A stretch of DNA of 64,000 bases from Pelodera strongyloides (GCA_036852015.1 JAANDG010000496.1:45820-109819), one strand, 5' to 3'; shown: positions 1-10,936, counted from the first letter of the stretch. The notes: generated by a model not told the origin, from the letters alone. Numbers and translations are program-made.

Positions 1-815
1 AGATACGCTGAATGAATACTTCGCTGCTGCGACCAAGATTTTCCTTATGTAATGGTTTTCGATATTCTATTTTGTTGTACATGGACACCGCTCCCTAGAA
101 TTTATTTTGTTGTTTACACAAGTTTTGCTTGCTTATGTGTATAAGAGTATATAAGCGCCCATCGAGAATGGTCATAGTTTACCTTGCACAAATTACTGAT
201 TTTATGTATGGATTAGTAACGATTAAAGCTCTGCGATTCAACATTACTCTTCTTTGATCATTGCACTAGAAACAAACGATGTAGGTGTGTATTTGTGTAT
301 TCAAACGATATATGTGTGTCTTATAGATGTGTTCTAAACAACCTAGTTATCGTTTTAGCTCTGATATGTAGGAAAACTCTTTCTACGAAAGTCGCGTTTT
401 ATCTAGTAGGTTAGACTCCTGATAATGAGCCAATTATGTCCAATTACAACTCGTAAATTTTATACATTTTGCTTATTATATACATAGAGACAATTTTCAT
501 GTTTTTATGACCGTTGTATTTTATTGTAAAATAATAAACATACTTTAAAATATTTGGTGTCTATTGGTGGTTCTGTTTCTGCTTTAATATTTGTGTATTT
601 TTTATTTACGCTATTTCGAAGGGGGCGGGGCGGGTCACGCCCATTTTTTTCAAAGTTCGCCTACACCTGGCCGGCACCAGGCCCACACCAGGCGCACCTC
701 ACGCCGGCACCAGGCCTACACTGCGCCCGAAATGGGTGGGCCGCCGTGTGTGGGCCCACCTATTTTTTGTAGGCCGCGCACCGGCCATATGCCGGCCGCG
801 CACGCGCCAAAGTAT
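1..815. other. No gene recognised
   Basis: AT-rich sequence to about 600, then a GC-rich patch (640-800) with CCAGGC/CGGCACCAGGC repeats. No coding pattern with matched splice sites was found. Confidence 0.5.
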
Positions 816-966
816 CGCGTTGTCTGTCTATCACAACAATCTCTGCACCTCCAGCCTGCTGCGCTATTTCCTACTTACCGTGGCTGCGGTACTCCAATTG
901 TTTTATAGATGCGAGGTAGTTTAGCTTTTTTGAGCACGCTCTCCTACTACGGGGAGCAAAGGAAAA
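816..966. mobile_element. Pal-G inner fragment
   Basis: Closely matches 62436-62576, the centre of Pal-G (CTGTCTATCACAACAAT to CTACTACGGGGAGCAAAGG), without the terminal arms. Confidence 0.7.
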
Positions 967-1047
967 ATTCTAAAGTCTGGTTGGTCACTTATTTTCATTG
1001 GGTTTCAGTCAAAGTGTATTCGTGTTCTCAAAATTATCTTTTTGTTA

Positions 1048-1335
1048 TTAAAGTTATAGGTTCATCTCAAATCATCCCTCTTTTTATTGTTTTTATTAAT
1101 AATAGCACCACTATCATTCACAATCAGAATTCCCATTAGCCCGCGCGATCTGTGTACGATATTTGTTTTTGAGTTTAGATTTTGGCTTCCGATCACAAGT
1201 TTCCAATAAAGGAAGCTTCTTCTGCGAGGCGTATAGTTCTGTGATTGATTTAATTTATCATTGTGAATGATATTTGTGCTATTATTAATAAAACAATAAA
1301 AATAGGGGTGAGTTGAGATGAGCCTATCCCTTTAA
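1048..1335. mobile_element. Pal-I degenerate TTAA element
   Basis: Left end TTAAAGTTATAGGTTCATCT pairs with right end GATGAGCCTATCCCTTTAA. Inner arms pair too (TTATTAATAATAGCACCA with GTGCTATTATTAATAAAA). Confidence 0.65.
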
Positions 1336-1747
1336 AGGGTCAGGCTCATTTCAAATTACCCCTATTTTTGATGACTCCATCGGATTCTCAGTTTCAAATA
1401 TAGTAGGCTGAATTTTTTTCCAATTTTAAGTCGCAATATTCACGCAGATTTCAGCAATTTACCATGGCCAGTCATACACAACAATCAATCGTAGTTGTCA
1501 CGCCCATTCACGCTGATTGGCCAATATCGCAATAGCCACGCCCAATAGAGCATATTGCCCAATTAGTGCGGAGGGGCGTGACAACTGCGATAAATAGTTG
1601 GGTATGACTGGCCATGGTAAATTGCTGAATACTGCGTGAATTTTGCGACTGAAAATTGGAAGGAAATTCAGCCTACTATATTTGGAACGGAGAATCCGAT
1701 GGAGTCATCAAAAATAGTGGTAATTTGAAATGGGCCTGACCCTTTAA
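1332..1747. mobile_element. Pal-B palindromic TTAA element
   Basis: 416 bp. TTAAAGGGTCAGGCTCATTT at the left and AATGGGCCTGACCCTTTAA at the right; inner arms pair through CCATGGCCAGTCATAC. Shares its left TTAA with the element at 1048-1335. Confidence 0.85.
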
Positions 1748-2216
1748 CTAGTTGTTATGTTTTCACACGGGAAAAATTCCAAGAAATGTCAGGCCTGACT
1801 AGTCAGCGGGTTGTTTGTACAGCATCTATGATTCTCACATAAGATATATCAATTTGATGGTAGAATTGTGAGTTTTGTTGTATCAAAGAGCGAAATTTTT
1901 TGATGTAATGTCAGCTAATTTCCAAGTTATTTTGCCTTCTGTGTAGCTTACTTGGCACCTTGAATTGTGTTTTCATGAAGTTCTTATAAATGCACCGCCG
2001 GATGCTTATGCTTGTGCAAACACTTGAACTTGTTATCGATATGTGGAATTATACGAAGGTTGACTACTGTATACCGTAGCCCTTACGTTTATATTTCAGA
2101 TTCTTCTGATATTAATTAGCATATAATTGCAGAACTCGTGACCGTCTCGTATGTCTTAGCTATGGCTTCTGCCCATTGAACGGAAACAATCCCAAGTTCA
2201 GAATTGAAAATCAGGT

Positions 2217-2335
2217 AAGGGAGAGAGAGAGAGAGGGGGGGGGGGAGAGAGCGGGGGAGAGAGAGGGAGAGAGAGGGAGAGGGAGAGAGACAGAGGGACA
2301 GAGACAGAGAAACAGAGAGATAGAGAGAGTGAGAA
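2217..2335 (+). repeat. (GA)n-rich tract, 3' flank of gene A
   Basis: GA/GGGA microsatellite just beyond the poly(A) signal of gene A. Confidence 0.88.
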
Positions 2336-2370
2336 ACACGATATGAATTAAACATTTTATTGTTTTACTA

Positions 2371-2609
2371 TTATTGTTTGTCAGTTGGCCAGTAAATAAG
2401 TCCGTTACGGCTTCCAACAACAACGTCTTCATGCAGGACATCAAGCACAGTTTCATAAGCATGGTAGTTGACCTTGCCGATGCACACGGGCTGCGACCCC
2501 AGGGAAAAGGCCTAAACACATTCAATGTGAATCAACGAATTCTCTCTCTCTTTCTAGCCCCTCTCTCTCTCTCTCTTTCTAGCCCTCTCTCTCTTTCTCT
2601 CTCTCTCTG

Positions 2610-2690
<81 letters not shown>

Positions 2691-5600
2691 GTAAAAGAAA
2701 GAACAAGAGCTACATAAGCCTACCGTGACACAACGGTCGCCACATGCCACTACCGAGCCTTTTGTTTTCGCGACGCAGTTTAGTAAATATCTTTCCTCGA
2801 CGTTTTCACTAATAGAAAACGAGTAGCACGGAGACAAGTCGGCTGCTTGCAACACCGAGATTTCACCTCTGAAAATAATGAAAATGTGGTGAGATTTATG
2901 GTCGAGCTCTCATTAGAAAAGTGAAGTACCAGCACGGCGCCAGGGTGCGAAGGGGTGCGCGGCTAGGGTGCACCGTGCACGGAGGCGAGCGTATGCGTGA
3001 GGTAGGACAATTACCCTTGTTGCATTCCGGACCGATCAATCCACCACTTTATCACCCAGTATCTTCGTGAGTATTGAAATATAACACTACTTTTTTGTAT
3101 TCCAAATTTTTATTATCCCTTATAGAAAATAAAGAAAAAAAAACAGACACTATTTCAGGTTAACCGATCCCTTTCAAACATTCTCACCCTATATGGCAGC
3201 AGTGAATCAGGCCATCGGCTACACTCATATCGGTGTACCAGGCCTTACAGGTTCTAGCGCCATGTAACACTAAATATGGTCGATCGTCGAATACATGCCG
3301 ATGCACTGGACCGGCGCGAAGGTTTCGCGCGTCCAAGGTCACGATTTGGTCGGTGAACAACGCATAGACCGTAGTTCCCTAAATTTATTATTGACTTAAG
3401 TTAGATGAGTTACGCAGAACGACTGATGTTACTGTGTTCAGTGTCTTTTTGTAGCGTAATGTCAAAGTGCTAAGGTGTCTCTAATGGGGGTTCCCATGTA
3501 TTCCAAAAACAACTGTGCGTTCTCCTCCAAGTATAGAAAAAATTACCGTATTTTCCATGAATTGAATATTTGACATGAGAAATTATTACATGGGTCTCGC
3601 GAAGTCGTAAAATACGGTAAATTTGTCCGAATACTTGGAAACCCCAGTGGTAGTTATCTTATCAGACTCAGGACTCAGCTATCATGTCGCATCAAACAAA
3701 TGAGAAGTTATTTCAAAGTTGAAAGACTTGTGCAAACCTTTAGTTTCACGGATTTGATATGCGAGCTCTCGTCAGTAGTGGGAAGTTGAACACTTTGACC
3801 GATCAACTGGAAAGTATTTGTGTTCGATTCGCCGTTGAAAAAGGTATAACTCGTTTTCAGCTATAACTCGTTGTCTACTGCTCAGAACCCCTGCGGAAGA
3901 AACCGTGATCATATAGAGAACACCACATATCATATAGAGAATTAGGGAACACTTTTTTTCCGTGGGCCTGTGCCTGTAAAAAAAGCGCACCGGGCCGAGC
4001 TATATAGCAACCGATTTCGCAGAAACGAAGCACCGGCCGCGGGCAGTTCATTTCTGAGGCCTTTAGACTTTCAGGAGGCAAATTTTTATAGTTTTTTCGT
4101 TCATGCTGAAACTATAATTTGTATATAAGTTTTACCTTTAGCCCACTGTGCACATCGAGCAATGAGATGACATTGAAGGACCCGAGACAAGCCATCGCCG
4201 AGTCATTTATTGAAATTGCACTCGTTAATACATTGTCTTTCTTGCATATTTCCTGAACCAGACGACTTTTGCATATAATGGTCCTGCTAAGATCTAACAA
4301 GAATGGAAGCTTAATCGGCCCTAATGGTAAACCCTACGACGGCTACGTCCACGCCGGAAAGTAAACTACGAGCGTGCCGCAGTGGCAAGTACCCAGTTCG
4401 GTCCCGGTCCCGAACGCCCAACTGTATTAAATGGTTAAACTCCTCTATGTTGTGAGTGCGGACCTGCTGCTGTTGCTTAGACTTTTCTCATTTATCTCAT
4501 AAAAGCTCAGGCTTAGGTTTAGGCTTACGGCTTGGGGGCCTAAGCCTGAGCCTAAGCCTAAGCCTAAGCCTAAGCCTAAGCCTAATCCTAAGCCTAAGCC
4601 TAAGCCTAAGCCTAGACATAATATTGCTTAGACTTTTCTCATTTATTTCATAAAAGCTTGACACTCACTCGGAATCCGGCCTCGCCAATGTCCCACAGTT
4701 TGAGAGCGCCAGGGCGGCCTCCCGACACAAATCTTTCTGTCCCACACATTTCAAGCACCCCAGTTCTGTCCTGAGCGGGTGACTCCTCCTGGTGTACCAG
4801 CGGGCTTTTGTTGCTGTCATTAGCATCGTCCCAGGCATAGAAAGAGGATGTGTCAGAGATTAGTCAATAAAGAATTAACTACGGTCCTGTTTGGCAGGGA
4901 GTTTCTTCCCGCTCAATTGACATGGTGAGACCTCTTTACGGAAAAGCCATTTCGCTACTACAAAATCAGAGAAACTATTCTTATTAGATTAACTATAGAC
5001 AATAAGTTTCCGACGTTTCATATGAGTAAGCTCATTTTTGTGAGGCTTTGAAGCCTGCCTGGCAAATTGCCAAATGCTGAGGCCGTATTCACCAACACAC
5101 AGGGAGCCCTCCCTGGACTCCCCAGAGAGCTAAAGAGTGCGTAGAGAGTGCGAGAGCAGAACAGATTCATGCGCTCGTGAGCCTAGGGAGGGCTCCCTGT
5201 GTGTTGTTGGTGAATACCCCCCCCCCCAAGCTTAGGCTCCCTGGCCCTAAGCCTAAGCCTAAGCCTAAGCCAAGCCTAAGCCTAAGCCTAAGCCTAAGCC
5301 TAAGCCATGTGCAAAATATACCTACAGCTGCGACGTCGAGGTTCCATAGTTGAATACACTGAATGTATTTTCCCATGTCCAGGGTGTCTCTCGCAGATGA
5401 TATACAGTACTTCTCTCCCGAGCGTTTGAAGAGTTTCAGGCTTTCGATCGAATATGGATTTGTTGCGATCCGCAAACTGTAATTACAAGATAGAGGGTGT
5501 AGCAAACCAATTCTAAATCGAGCGCTCGGGACGTGGCGTTCTGCGTAGCTGCAGATAATTAGCTGAAATATGGCACGCGCGGTAGGTTTGTAGCGACGAA

Positions 5601-7447
5601 ATTCAATTTCTGACTACAATAAAAAAAATGAGTACAATAAGAGAAAGATACATGAAAATTAGGCATAAAATGCACCAAAAATCTACCGTGTCCGTTCATT
5701 CCAATTTTGTCGTATTTTTTCCTCTCTTATTACGGCGTCATATGTCCTAAACGAGGTAAACAAGTCATAAACGAGAACCAATTTTATAATAATAACCCGG
5801 CGGAACAATTTACTCTAATGAATTTCCGTAACGTGACCTCTAACTCACAGTACAGGTACTCTTTTATATAATAAGAAGAGCACTAAATTAGAAATGACGC
5901 GGCAAAATGCTCTTTCAACATATTTCACAACACGCCTGTTATACCGTTTTAAAGACAGCTACAGTACGGTACAGCACGCTTTAAATATATTTATCAGATC
6001 AGTTGCAGACGTAGAGAAGCACCACCGGCGCAGTGCATCAACAAACATTTATGCTGTTTTTCTGCCTTTCTGCGCGGGGACAACAAGCTTGTGCAGTGAT
6101 ACCTATATCATTTCCTTACTTTCCATAAATCCAAGTTTTAAGGTTGTTTGTGAGCCTATGCCTGAAGAATATCTTGTCTTATTATATAAAATAGTAACTG
6201 TATCGTAATTTGCATACCGATGTGCGTTACGGAAATGCAAATTTTCGTGTCGCAGCTCAATATCGAAGGATGTGTATGCAATTGTTTCCTGTTATGTGAA
6301 TTTCTTATGATACTGTTGAAACTTTTTATATAAGTATGCCCATGCTAAACCAATCATATTTCCATGTGGCGTGAGCCGTCTGGTAAACTATAAACTAATA
6401 TAAGTACATAAATCGTACTGTTTCCTTTTTGTAAATAAGGAATATTTTGGAAGAAAATCTGCCTTACAAACCTCACTGGAGAAAACTCCTCACTCCTTAA
6501 TTCTGCGTCACATAAACGAACTTGGAAGTGATGGGACTGAAAGGGATATTCAACAATCTAATAACTAAAATGACACAATGAATTATAATTATCAATTAAA
6601 GAGAAATACCGGCCGGTTCTAGAGAAACTCAGTATTCCTATGCAGCACATGCAAATAAACATAAATTAGAATAAAAAATCGAGCTAAATTCGAGCAATTT
6701 AGCATAAATACGCAAGAATTCAGATGGTCACGATGCGTTTCAAATACCGGCCGGCATTTCGCTTTAAAGATATGGTCCTTGTAGCGAACGAATGGATTAC
6801 TGCAAGCGAAACGGGAAACATAGCACAGAAACAGAGGGAAAAATCATACCCGAAGTCGTCGAAGCCACCACTTTTTATCGGACAAAATCCTGAAAGAATA
6901 GTTTATCTACAAAATAACATTGAACGATATATGTATAAGCTTAGACTAAGGCTCAGGCTCAGACTCAGGCTCAGGCTTAGGCTCAGGCTCAGGCTTAGGC
7001 TAAGAACATGAAGCACCTGCTGTTACTTCGAAAACGGTGTAGGCATTGTAAACCTGAAGTAAGTAAAGGGGAAATATTTAAGCGTGAAAGTGTAAAAAGG
7101 TAAGTGACATTGGCATATGTTCATAGATTCACGCACGCATGCGAAAAATAAAACTGAAAGGCACAAACGCATAAATAGCATAAATATCTAATGGACAGTC
7201 CAATTAGCGAACGTATAAGATAGATGAGGAACATAAATACAAGGAATTTAGACACAAGCAATATAATTTATCAGCCTCACCGTCGAAAACTTCTACACAC
7301 CGGCAGAACATTCTGATGTAGGAATTTTGGTCTCAGAAACGAGAAAATAATTTGAAGTATTTCGGTCGGCAGGGTACTAAAATGATCTAGCTGAGCTTCT
7401 CCATTTTCAAACAAATTTAGTCGTCGGAAATCCGAAGACAGGTCCAT
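2371..7447 (-). CDS. F-box/WD40-repeat protein, copy A
   Basis: Probable substrate receptor of an SCF-type E3 ubiquitin ligase: an N-terminal F-box (family role: bind Skp1) then WD40 repeats (family role: bind the target). Exons, minus strand: 7447-7281, 6889-6850, 6536-6472, 5476-5326, 4830-4669, 4252-4136, 3806-3738, 3378-3188, 2868-2724, 2511-2371. About 415 residues. The F-box (LPTEILQIIFSFL, then VCRSF) is in exon 1. WD signatures are IQLWNLDV in exon 4 and LKLWDIGEAGF in exon 5. All borders were set by aligning copies A, B and C, and phases agree. The start MDLSSDF was chosen because it follows an acceptor (ATTTCAG, ending 7460) by 12 bases. AATAAA lies just after the stop (2356-2361). 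Odd: exon 5 has no AG at the homologous acceptor and the extra exon seen in C at 63247-63306 is degenerate here, so A may be damaged. Family call is firm; the exact model is inferred. Confidence 0.7.
2539..2690 (+). repeat. (CT)n tract in the last intron of gene A
   Basis: Long CT microsatellite with CTTTCTAGCC interruptions; antisense to gene A it is a GA tract. Confidence 0.9.
3001..3174. mobile_element. Partial Pal-F element (empty site for the Helitron)
   Basis: Matches the right half of 9562-10162, from the GATCAATCCACCAC core to the ACCGATCCCTTT end, but lacks the Helitron: CCCTTATAGAAAATAAAG is continuous at 3117-3134. Lies in an intron of gene A. Confidence 0.8.
4505..4614. repeat. 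Inverted TTAGGC/GCCTAA array in gene A intron
   Basis: Starts with TTAGG-type units, switches at GGCTTGGGGGCC to about 10 GCCTAA units. Flanked by direct repeats of about 34 bp (TTGCTTAGACTTTTCTCATT at 4473 and 4624). Confidence 0.85.
5079..5220. mobile_element. Foldback with GGCCGTATTCACCAACACAC ends
   Basis: Inverted arms GAGGCCGTATTCACCAACAC / GTTGGTGAATACCCCC with AGGGAGCCCTCCCTGG. Related copies at 51640 and 63423. In intron 4 of gene A, next to a telomere-type array. Confidence 0.75.
5231..5307 (-). repeat. TTAGGC array in gene A intron
   Basis: About 12 GCCTAA units on the plus strand, so TTAGGC on the coding strand of gene A. One unit is shortened (AAGCCAAGCC). Begins 18 bases downstream of the exon 4 donor. 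Confidence 0.85.
5862..6382 (+). mobile_element. Possible divergent Helitron
   Basis: Starts with TCTTTTATATAATAAG, a variant of the family 5' end, and ends GAGCCGTCTGG before a T. No clear hairpin or homologous interior was confirmed, so the assignment is tentative. Lies in intron 3 of gene A. Confidence 0.3.
6596..6767. mobile_element. Pal-A palindromic TTAA element
   Basis: Full copy: TTAAAGAGAAATACCGGCCG at the left, CCGGCATTTCGCTTTAA at the right, AT-rich centre with GCATAAATACG. Lies in intron 2 of gene A. Confidence 0.82.
6944..7006 (+). repeat. Degenerate TTAGGC/TCAGGC array in gene A intron 1
   Basis: Alternating CAGGCT and TTAGGC units. TTAGGC is antisense to gene A. The same intron of gene C holds a pure array in sense orientation. 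Confidence 0.8.
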
Positions 7448-7459
7448 TTGGTGAAAACT

Positions 7460-7640
7460 CTGAAATGACATTTTTCTGTACAAACGAGGCTGATTGGTCT
7501 AAAAACATGAAAGTCGCGAAAGAGAGAGTCCGGCACAGCGAGGCCGCGCACTCGGCCTAAGCTGCGCGATGAGCGCTGTAAGGGGGTGTTAATGGTACAC
7601 ACACGGTGGCCTCAGGGCGCACTAAATATACACATTATTG
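7460..7640 (-). promoter_or_regulatory. Putative promoter / 5' flank of F-box gene A
   Basis: Upstream of copy A. On the minus strand it holds a CpG-rich block (7535-7575), a CCAAT-type box (ACCAATCAGCC, near 7485-7500) and a polypyrimidine run before the acceptor. The same stretch, similarly ordered, precedes remnant D at 15128-15301, so it is a conserved block copied with the gene. Its function as a promoter is inferred. Confidence 0.45.
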
Positions 7641-8010
7641 CGGGGGTGTGGTCAAGTGGCAAGGCCCTTGCTCACCACGCCACCGGTCACTGGTTCGATC
7701 CCGGGCCTGAACCCCTCACCCCACCAAAGGTGTAAAAGTTGGTAGCCAGCGGAGATAAATCGACTTCCCGAGCCGATTGGCCACCGGGAAGGTTAAATGG
7801 CCAGTATGTCCAGCCTCTGAGCTGGACCCCGGTGCACCGTTTCCGCGGATTCGGTTGATATAACCCGGTTCACTTTATCTGCCGCGGGCCCTACGAATCG
7901 CACGGCAGCTCGACTGGAGTTGAATGCCCTTGGCGCACCTACAGCGCGCCTAAGGCGGGGTGCGCCGCCCCGCTGTGGAGGACCTTTTTTCCGTTGCGGT
8001 GACACGCAGT
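7640..8010 (+). mobile_element. GC-rich tRNA-headed SINE-like repeat
   Basis: Begins with GGGTGTGGTCAAGTGGCAAG (A box-like) and CTGGTTCGATCCC (B box) at tRNA spacing, then a CpG-rich body. Single copy in the window, so SINE status rests on the boxes alone. Immediately upstream of gene A's promoter. Confidence 0.45.
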
Positions 8011-8137
8011 TTCCCCTGTATAGTCATCGTAATGAGGCCCAACCGCAGCAAAACCCTCGTGTACGTTTCAGGATCACAACGGACATCATATAAGTAACTA
8101 TGACATGATCATTTCTCTACATTTAATCTATATTTAA

Positions 8138-8365
8138 CCAGACGGCCATCGCGGCCTGATTGTGAGACTCCTGCGATCCTACTAAAATTATCATACTGCA
8201 TATTATATGAAACGCCTGAAACGTATCTTTAAAGTTTACGTAAGAAAATGTGACTGCGAGTGAAGAGTTGCGAAAAAGGAGTACTTATACCAAGCGCCTG
8301 AAACGTAGAATTCCGTTTCGTTCACACAAACAAAAAAGTAAACTCTTCTCCTTTATATAATAAGA
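8138..8365 (-). mobile_element. Non-autonomous Helitron, type 1 (minus strand)
   Basis: Reverse copy: CCAGACGGCC at the left (the CTGG end reversed, preceded by A) and TTATATAATAAGA followed by T at the right (the TCTTATTATA start reversed). The hairpin is degenerate. Confidence 0.7.
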
Positions 8366-8533
8366 TGACTCTTTTAGCTGTTTTGTTCCATAATGTTTTC
8401 ACTTACATGTTAGACAAAGGTACAGCGGTAAACCGGAGAAGGCAGATTTGTATAACCGTATGGTGACTTACTTATAAATGTCAGGTAAGTATGCAAATTT
8501 GGGCCCCTCCCCAGAATGCCGATGGGGGATCCA

Positions 8534-8634
8534 GAGGCCGTATTCATCACTCCGATTCCCTCGGGGAAATATTCCCGCGAACAGAAAGATAGCATTCTAA
8601 TGAGAGGCGTACACAGAAAAAGACCACCAGTCAT
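8534..8634. mobile_element. Partial foldback of the GGCCGTATTCA group
   Basis: GGCCGTATTCATCACTCC, GGGAAATATTCCCGCG and AGCATTCTAATGAGAG blocks match 55962-56092; one arm is missing. Confidence 0.55.
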
Positions 8635-8805
8635 CCAAAAATTTCAAAAATAGGTACATTGTTTGAACCATGCTCATCAGGTACACATTGCCAACATCCA
8701 ATTTTTAAAATTGCAACAACACATGCATATAACAATTAAGTAACAAGTTAATTAAATTTTATCGTGGAAAAGAGTCCTTGAATGGTAAGTTTGGGTTTCA
8801 TCACT

Positions 8806-9213
8806 AGGAATAAAACTAGGAATAGAGAACAATAGTTGCATCGATCGGTTGCTATAAAAGAAATAGTTGCACCGGTTGCTATAAAAGAAATTACCATATG
8901 CAGAGGTTCTGCTCAAACTAGGCGTTTGTAATATTCAAACTGGCCATTTCAGTTATGTTATTGATTTTCCGATTTTAACACGAAAACTTCATTATGCGTT
9001 AGGCTCTGAAACAGATTTTAGCATAGAATAAACAGAGAATATGTATTCCAGACCAGAGAGTTGCGTGTTATCCTGGTAAAAATAGGAAATTAATAGCATG
9101 ATCGAAATGGCCAGTTGCTTATTACAAAGGCCTAGTTTGAGCAGAACCTCTGCATATGGTAATTTCTTTAATAGCAACCGATGCAACTATTGTCCTCTTT
9201 TCCTAGTTTTAAA
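8806..9213. repeat. Foldback element
   Basis: Arms such as CCATATGCAGAGGTTCTGCT and its reverse near 9145, and AAACTGGCCATTTC with GAAATGGCCAGTT. The block TTGCTATAAAAGAAAT is tandemly doubled in the left arm only. Confidence 0.65.
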
Positions 9214-9561
9214 GTGAATGTCAAGCATGATTCACAGCTATTCTATAACATGCTGTCACAACTACCGTAGTTTACACTATTTCTCTCGCGCTCTCCTCTT
9301 TTTCTTTTCTGACTTGAACAAATTTCTCTCGCGCCCTCCTCTTTTTCTTTGCTGTCTACAGCAAACGGTCCCGTGGACAAAAATTTGGCTTAACTTTGTC
9401 CACACGACTCGAGTCCCATACTGAAGGAGTTTTTTGGAGGGGTTTGAAATTGTTTTTCTTTTTATATAAAAGTTTTTGTTTATTTTTATTTTCACTTTCC
9501 TTACCTTCAAAACATAACCTTTTTTTTGAGCCCAACATGAAAAACCGGCTTGACATTCCCT

Positions 9562-10162
9562 TTAAAGGGATCGGCTCACCTCAAATCGTGTCTGTTTTTT
9601 CTGTTTCTTTATTTTCTGTAAGGGGTAATAAAAATTTGGAATACAAAAAGTAGTGTTATATTTCAATACTCACGAAGATATAAGGTGATAAAGTGGTGGA
9701 TCGATCGGCCCGAAATGAAAAAGTGTAATTGTCCTGCCTTGTTTGTATGGGACAATTAACACTTTTTCATTTCCGGCCGATCGATCCACAACTTTATCAC
9801 CTAATATCTTCGTAAGTATTGAAATATAACACTACTATTTGTATTCCAAATTTTTATTATCCCTTATCTTATTATATAAAGGAGAAGAGTTTACTTTTTT
9901 GTTTGAAGCCGCATGTGAACGCAACGAAAATTTGAATATCTAAAGGCTATAAAAGGAGAGCCGGAGACCCGTCTTGAGCAAGCGAAATTCGAATATTATT
10001 TCATGCTTTTTCAAGATACGTTGCAAACGTTTCACATAAGTTTGCTCACAAATGTTCCTGCATTTTAGACTTTGAAAGTCGCCTCAGGCGGCGATAGCCG
10101 TCTGGTAGAAAATAAAGAAACAGAAAAAACAGACACGATTTGAGGTGAGCTGATCCCTTTAA
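9562..10162. mobile_element. Pal-F palindromic TTAA element with nested Helitron
   Basis: Ends TTAAAGGGATCGGCTCACCT and the complement AGGTGAGCTGATCCCTTTAA. Long inner arms (TTTCAATACTCACGAAGAT and reverse) flank a GATCGATCGGCC-type core. The right arm is split by the Helitron at 9867-10105. Confidence 0.8.
9867..10105 (+). mobile_element. Non-autonomous Helitron, type 1 (reference copy)
   Basis: 239 bp starting TCTTATTATATAAAGG and ending in a hairpin (CGCCTCAGGCGGCG) followed by ATAGCCGTCTGG, i.e. a CTGG (CTRR-type) end. It is inserted between A and T (CCCTTA|...|TAGAAA) with no target duplication. The related sequence at 3117-3133 has the same flanks joined, an empty site. These are the hallmarks of Helitrons. 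No Rep/helicase is encoded. It lies inside a Pal-F element. Confidence 0.85.
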
Positions 10163-10936
10163 GGCAGGATGAAACCCAAACTTACCATTCAAGGACTCTT
10201 TTCCACGATAAAATTTTGTCCTCTTTTCACATGGGCTAATTTACATCATTAAAGGAACGCAGTATGTTTTCACAATTTTTATTCGATTTTAGTAAGATAT
10301 AGGTATGGTATATAGGATGTTATGAATTATGAAGAAAAAATCGGTGCCAATACCAAGGCCCCGAAAAACAAACTCGGGGAGAGAATTTACTGAGAATGTG
10401 AGTACTGGATTACAGTAGATAGGCAAATGCCCGGTTAGAGGCTGATTATACATATATATATATATATTAAATACCCTGCAGTGTTGCACGTGGGATATAT
10501 ATGTCATGTCACTGCAGGGTATTCATTATCATGCGCAGTCCGGCCAATTGCTTTCATGCAGGTGTCTATCTCCCGGTATTCAGAAACTCCGGTGCGGGAA
10601 GCTTGCAGGCTTGCTCACTTTCGGATTTTCGCAGCAAAATTCAAATTTTATTAATGATAACAATTTAATAATGATAACAATTATACTATTGTCTTAGTCT
10701 CGGTGCCTCTTTTGTTTATTTTAACCGAAAGAACGACAGTTAGCGTTACTCGGTAATGAACAAAGGCGTATTTCGAAAATTGTGTTCGTTCAATAACCCA
10801 TCTAAGTGAAACTGAATTTTAATCACATAAAAGCTGCAGAATAACCGTGTTTGTACCATCATACTCGAATAAAACTACGGTGCTGCTGATTTTAATATTA
10901 TTTTTGTCCTTTGTTAGAACCAGTTAGTATCAGGAC

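Larger units (their letters stand above)
8754..10216. repeat. 49-bp inverted repeat enclosing two foldbacks
   Basis: 8754-8802 recurs reversed at 10168-10216 without visible mismatch (GGAAAAGAGTCCTTGAATGG). Between them lie a foldback (8806-9213) and Pal-F (9562-10162). Confidence 0.7.

Noticed and set aside
2211..2691. Ser/Leu-rich frames on both strands
   Set aside because: Translations of CT/GA microsatellites; only the minus-strand last exon of gene A (2371-2511) is supported.
4456..4653. Leu/Ser-rich reading frame
   Set aside because: Produced by the TTAGGC-type array; same reason for frames at 5167-5320, 6930-7011 and 58989-59200.
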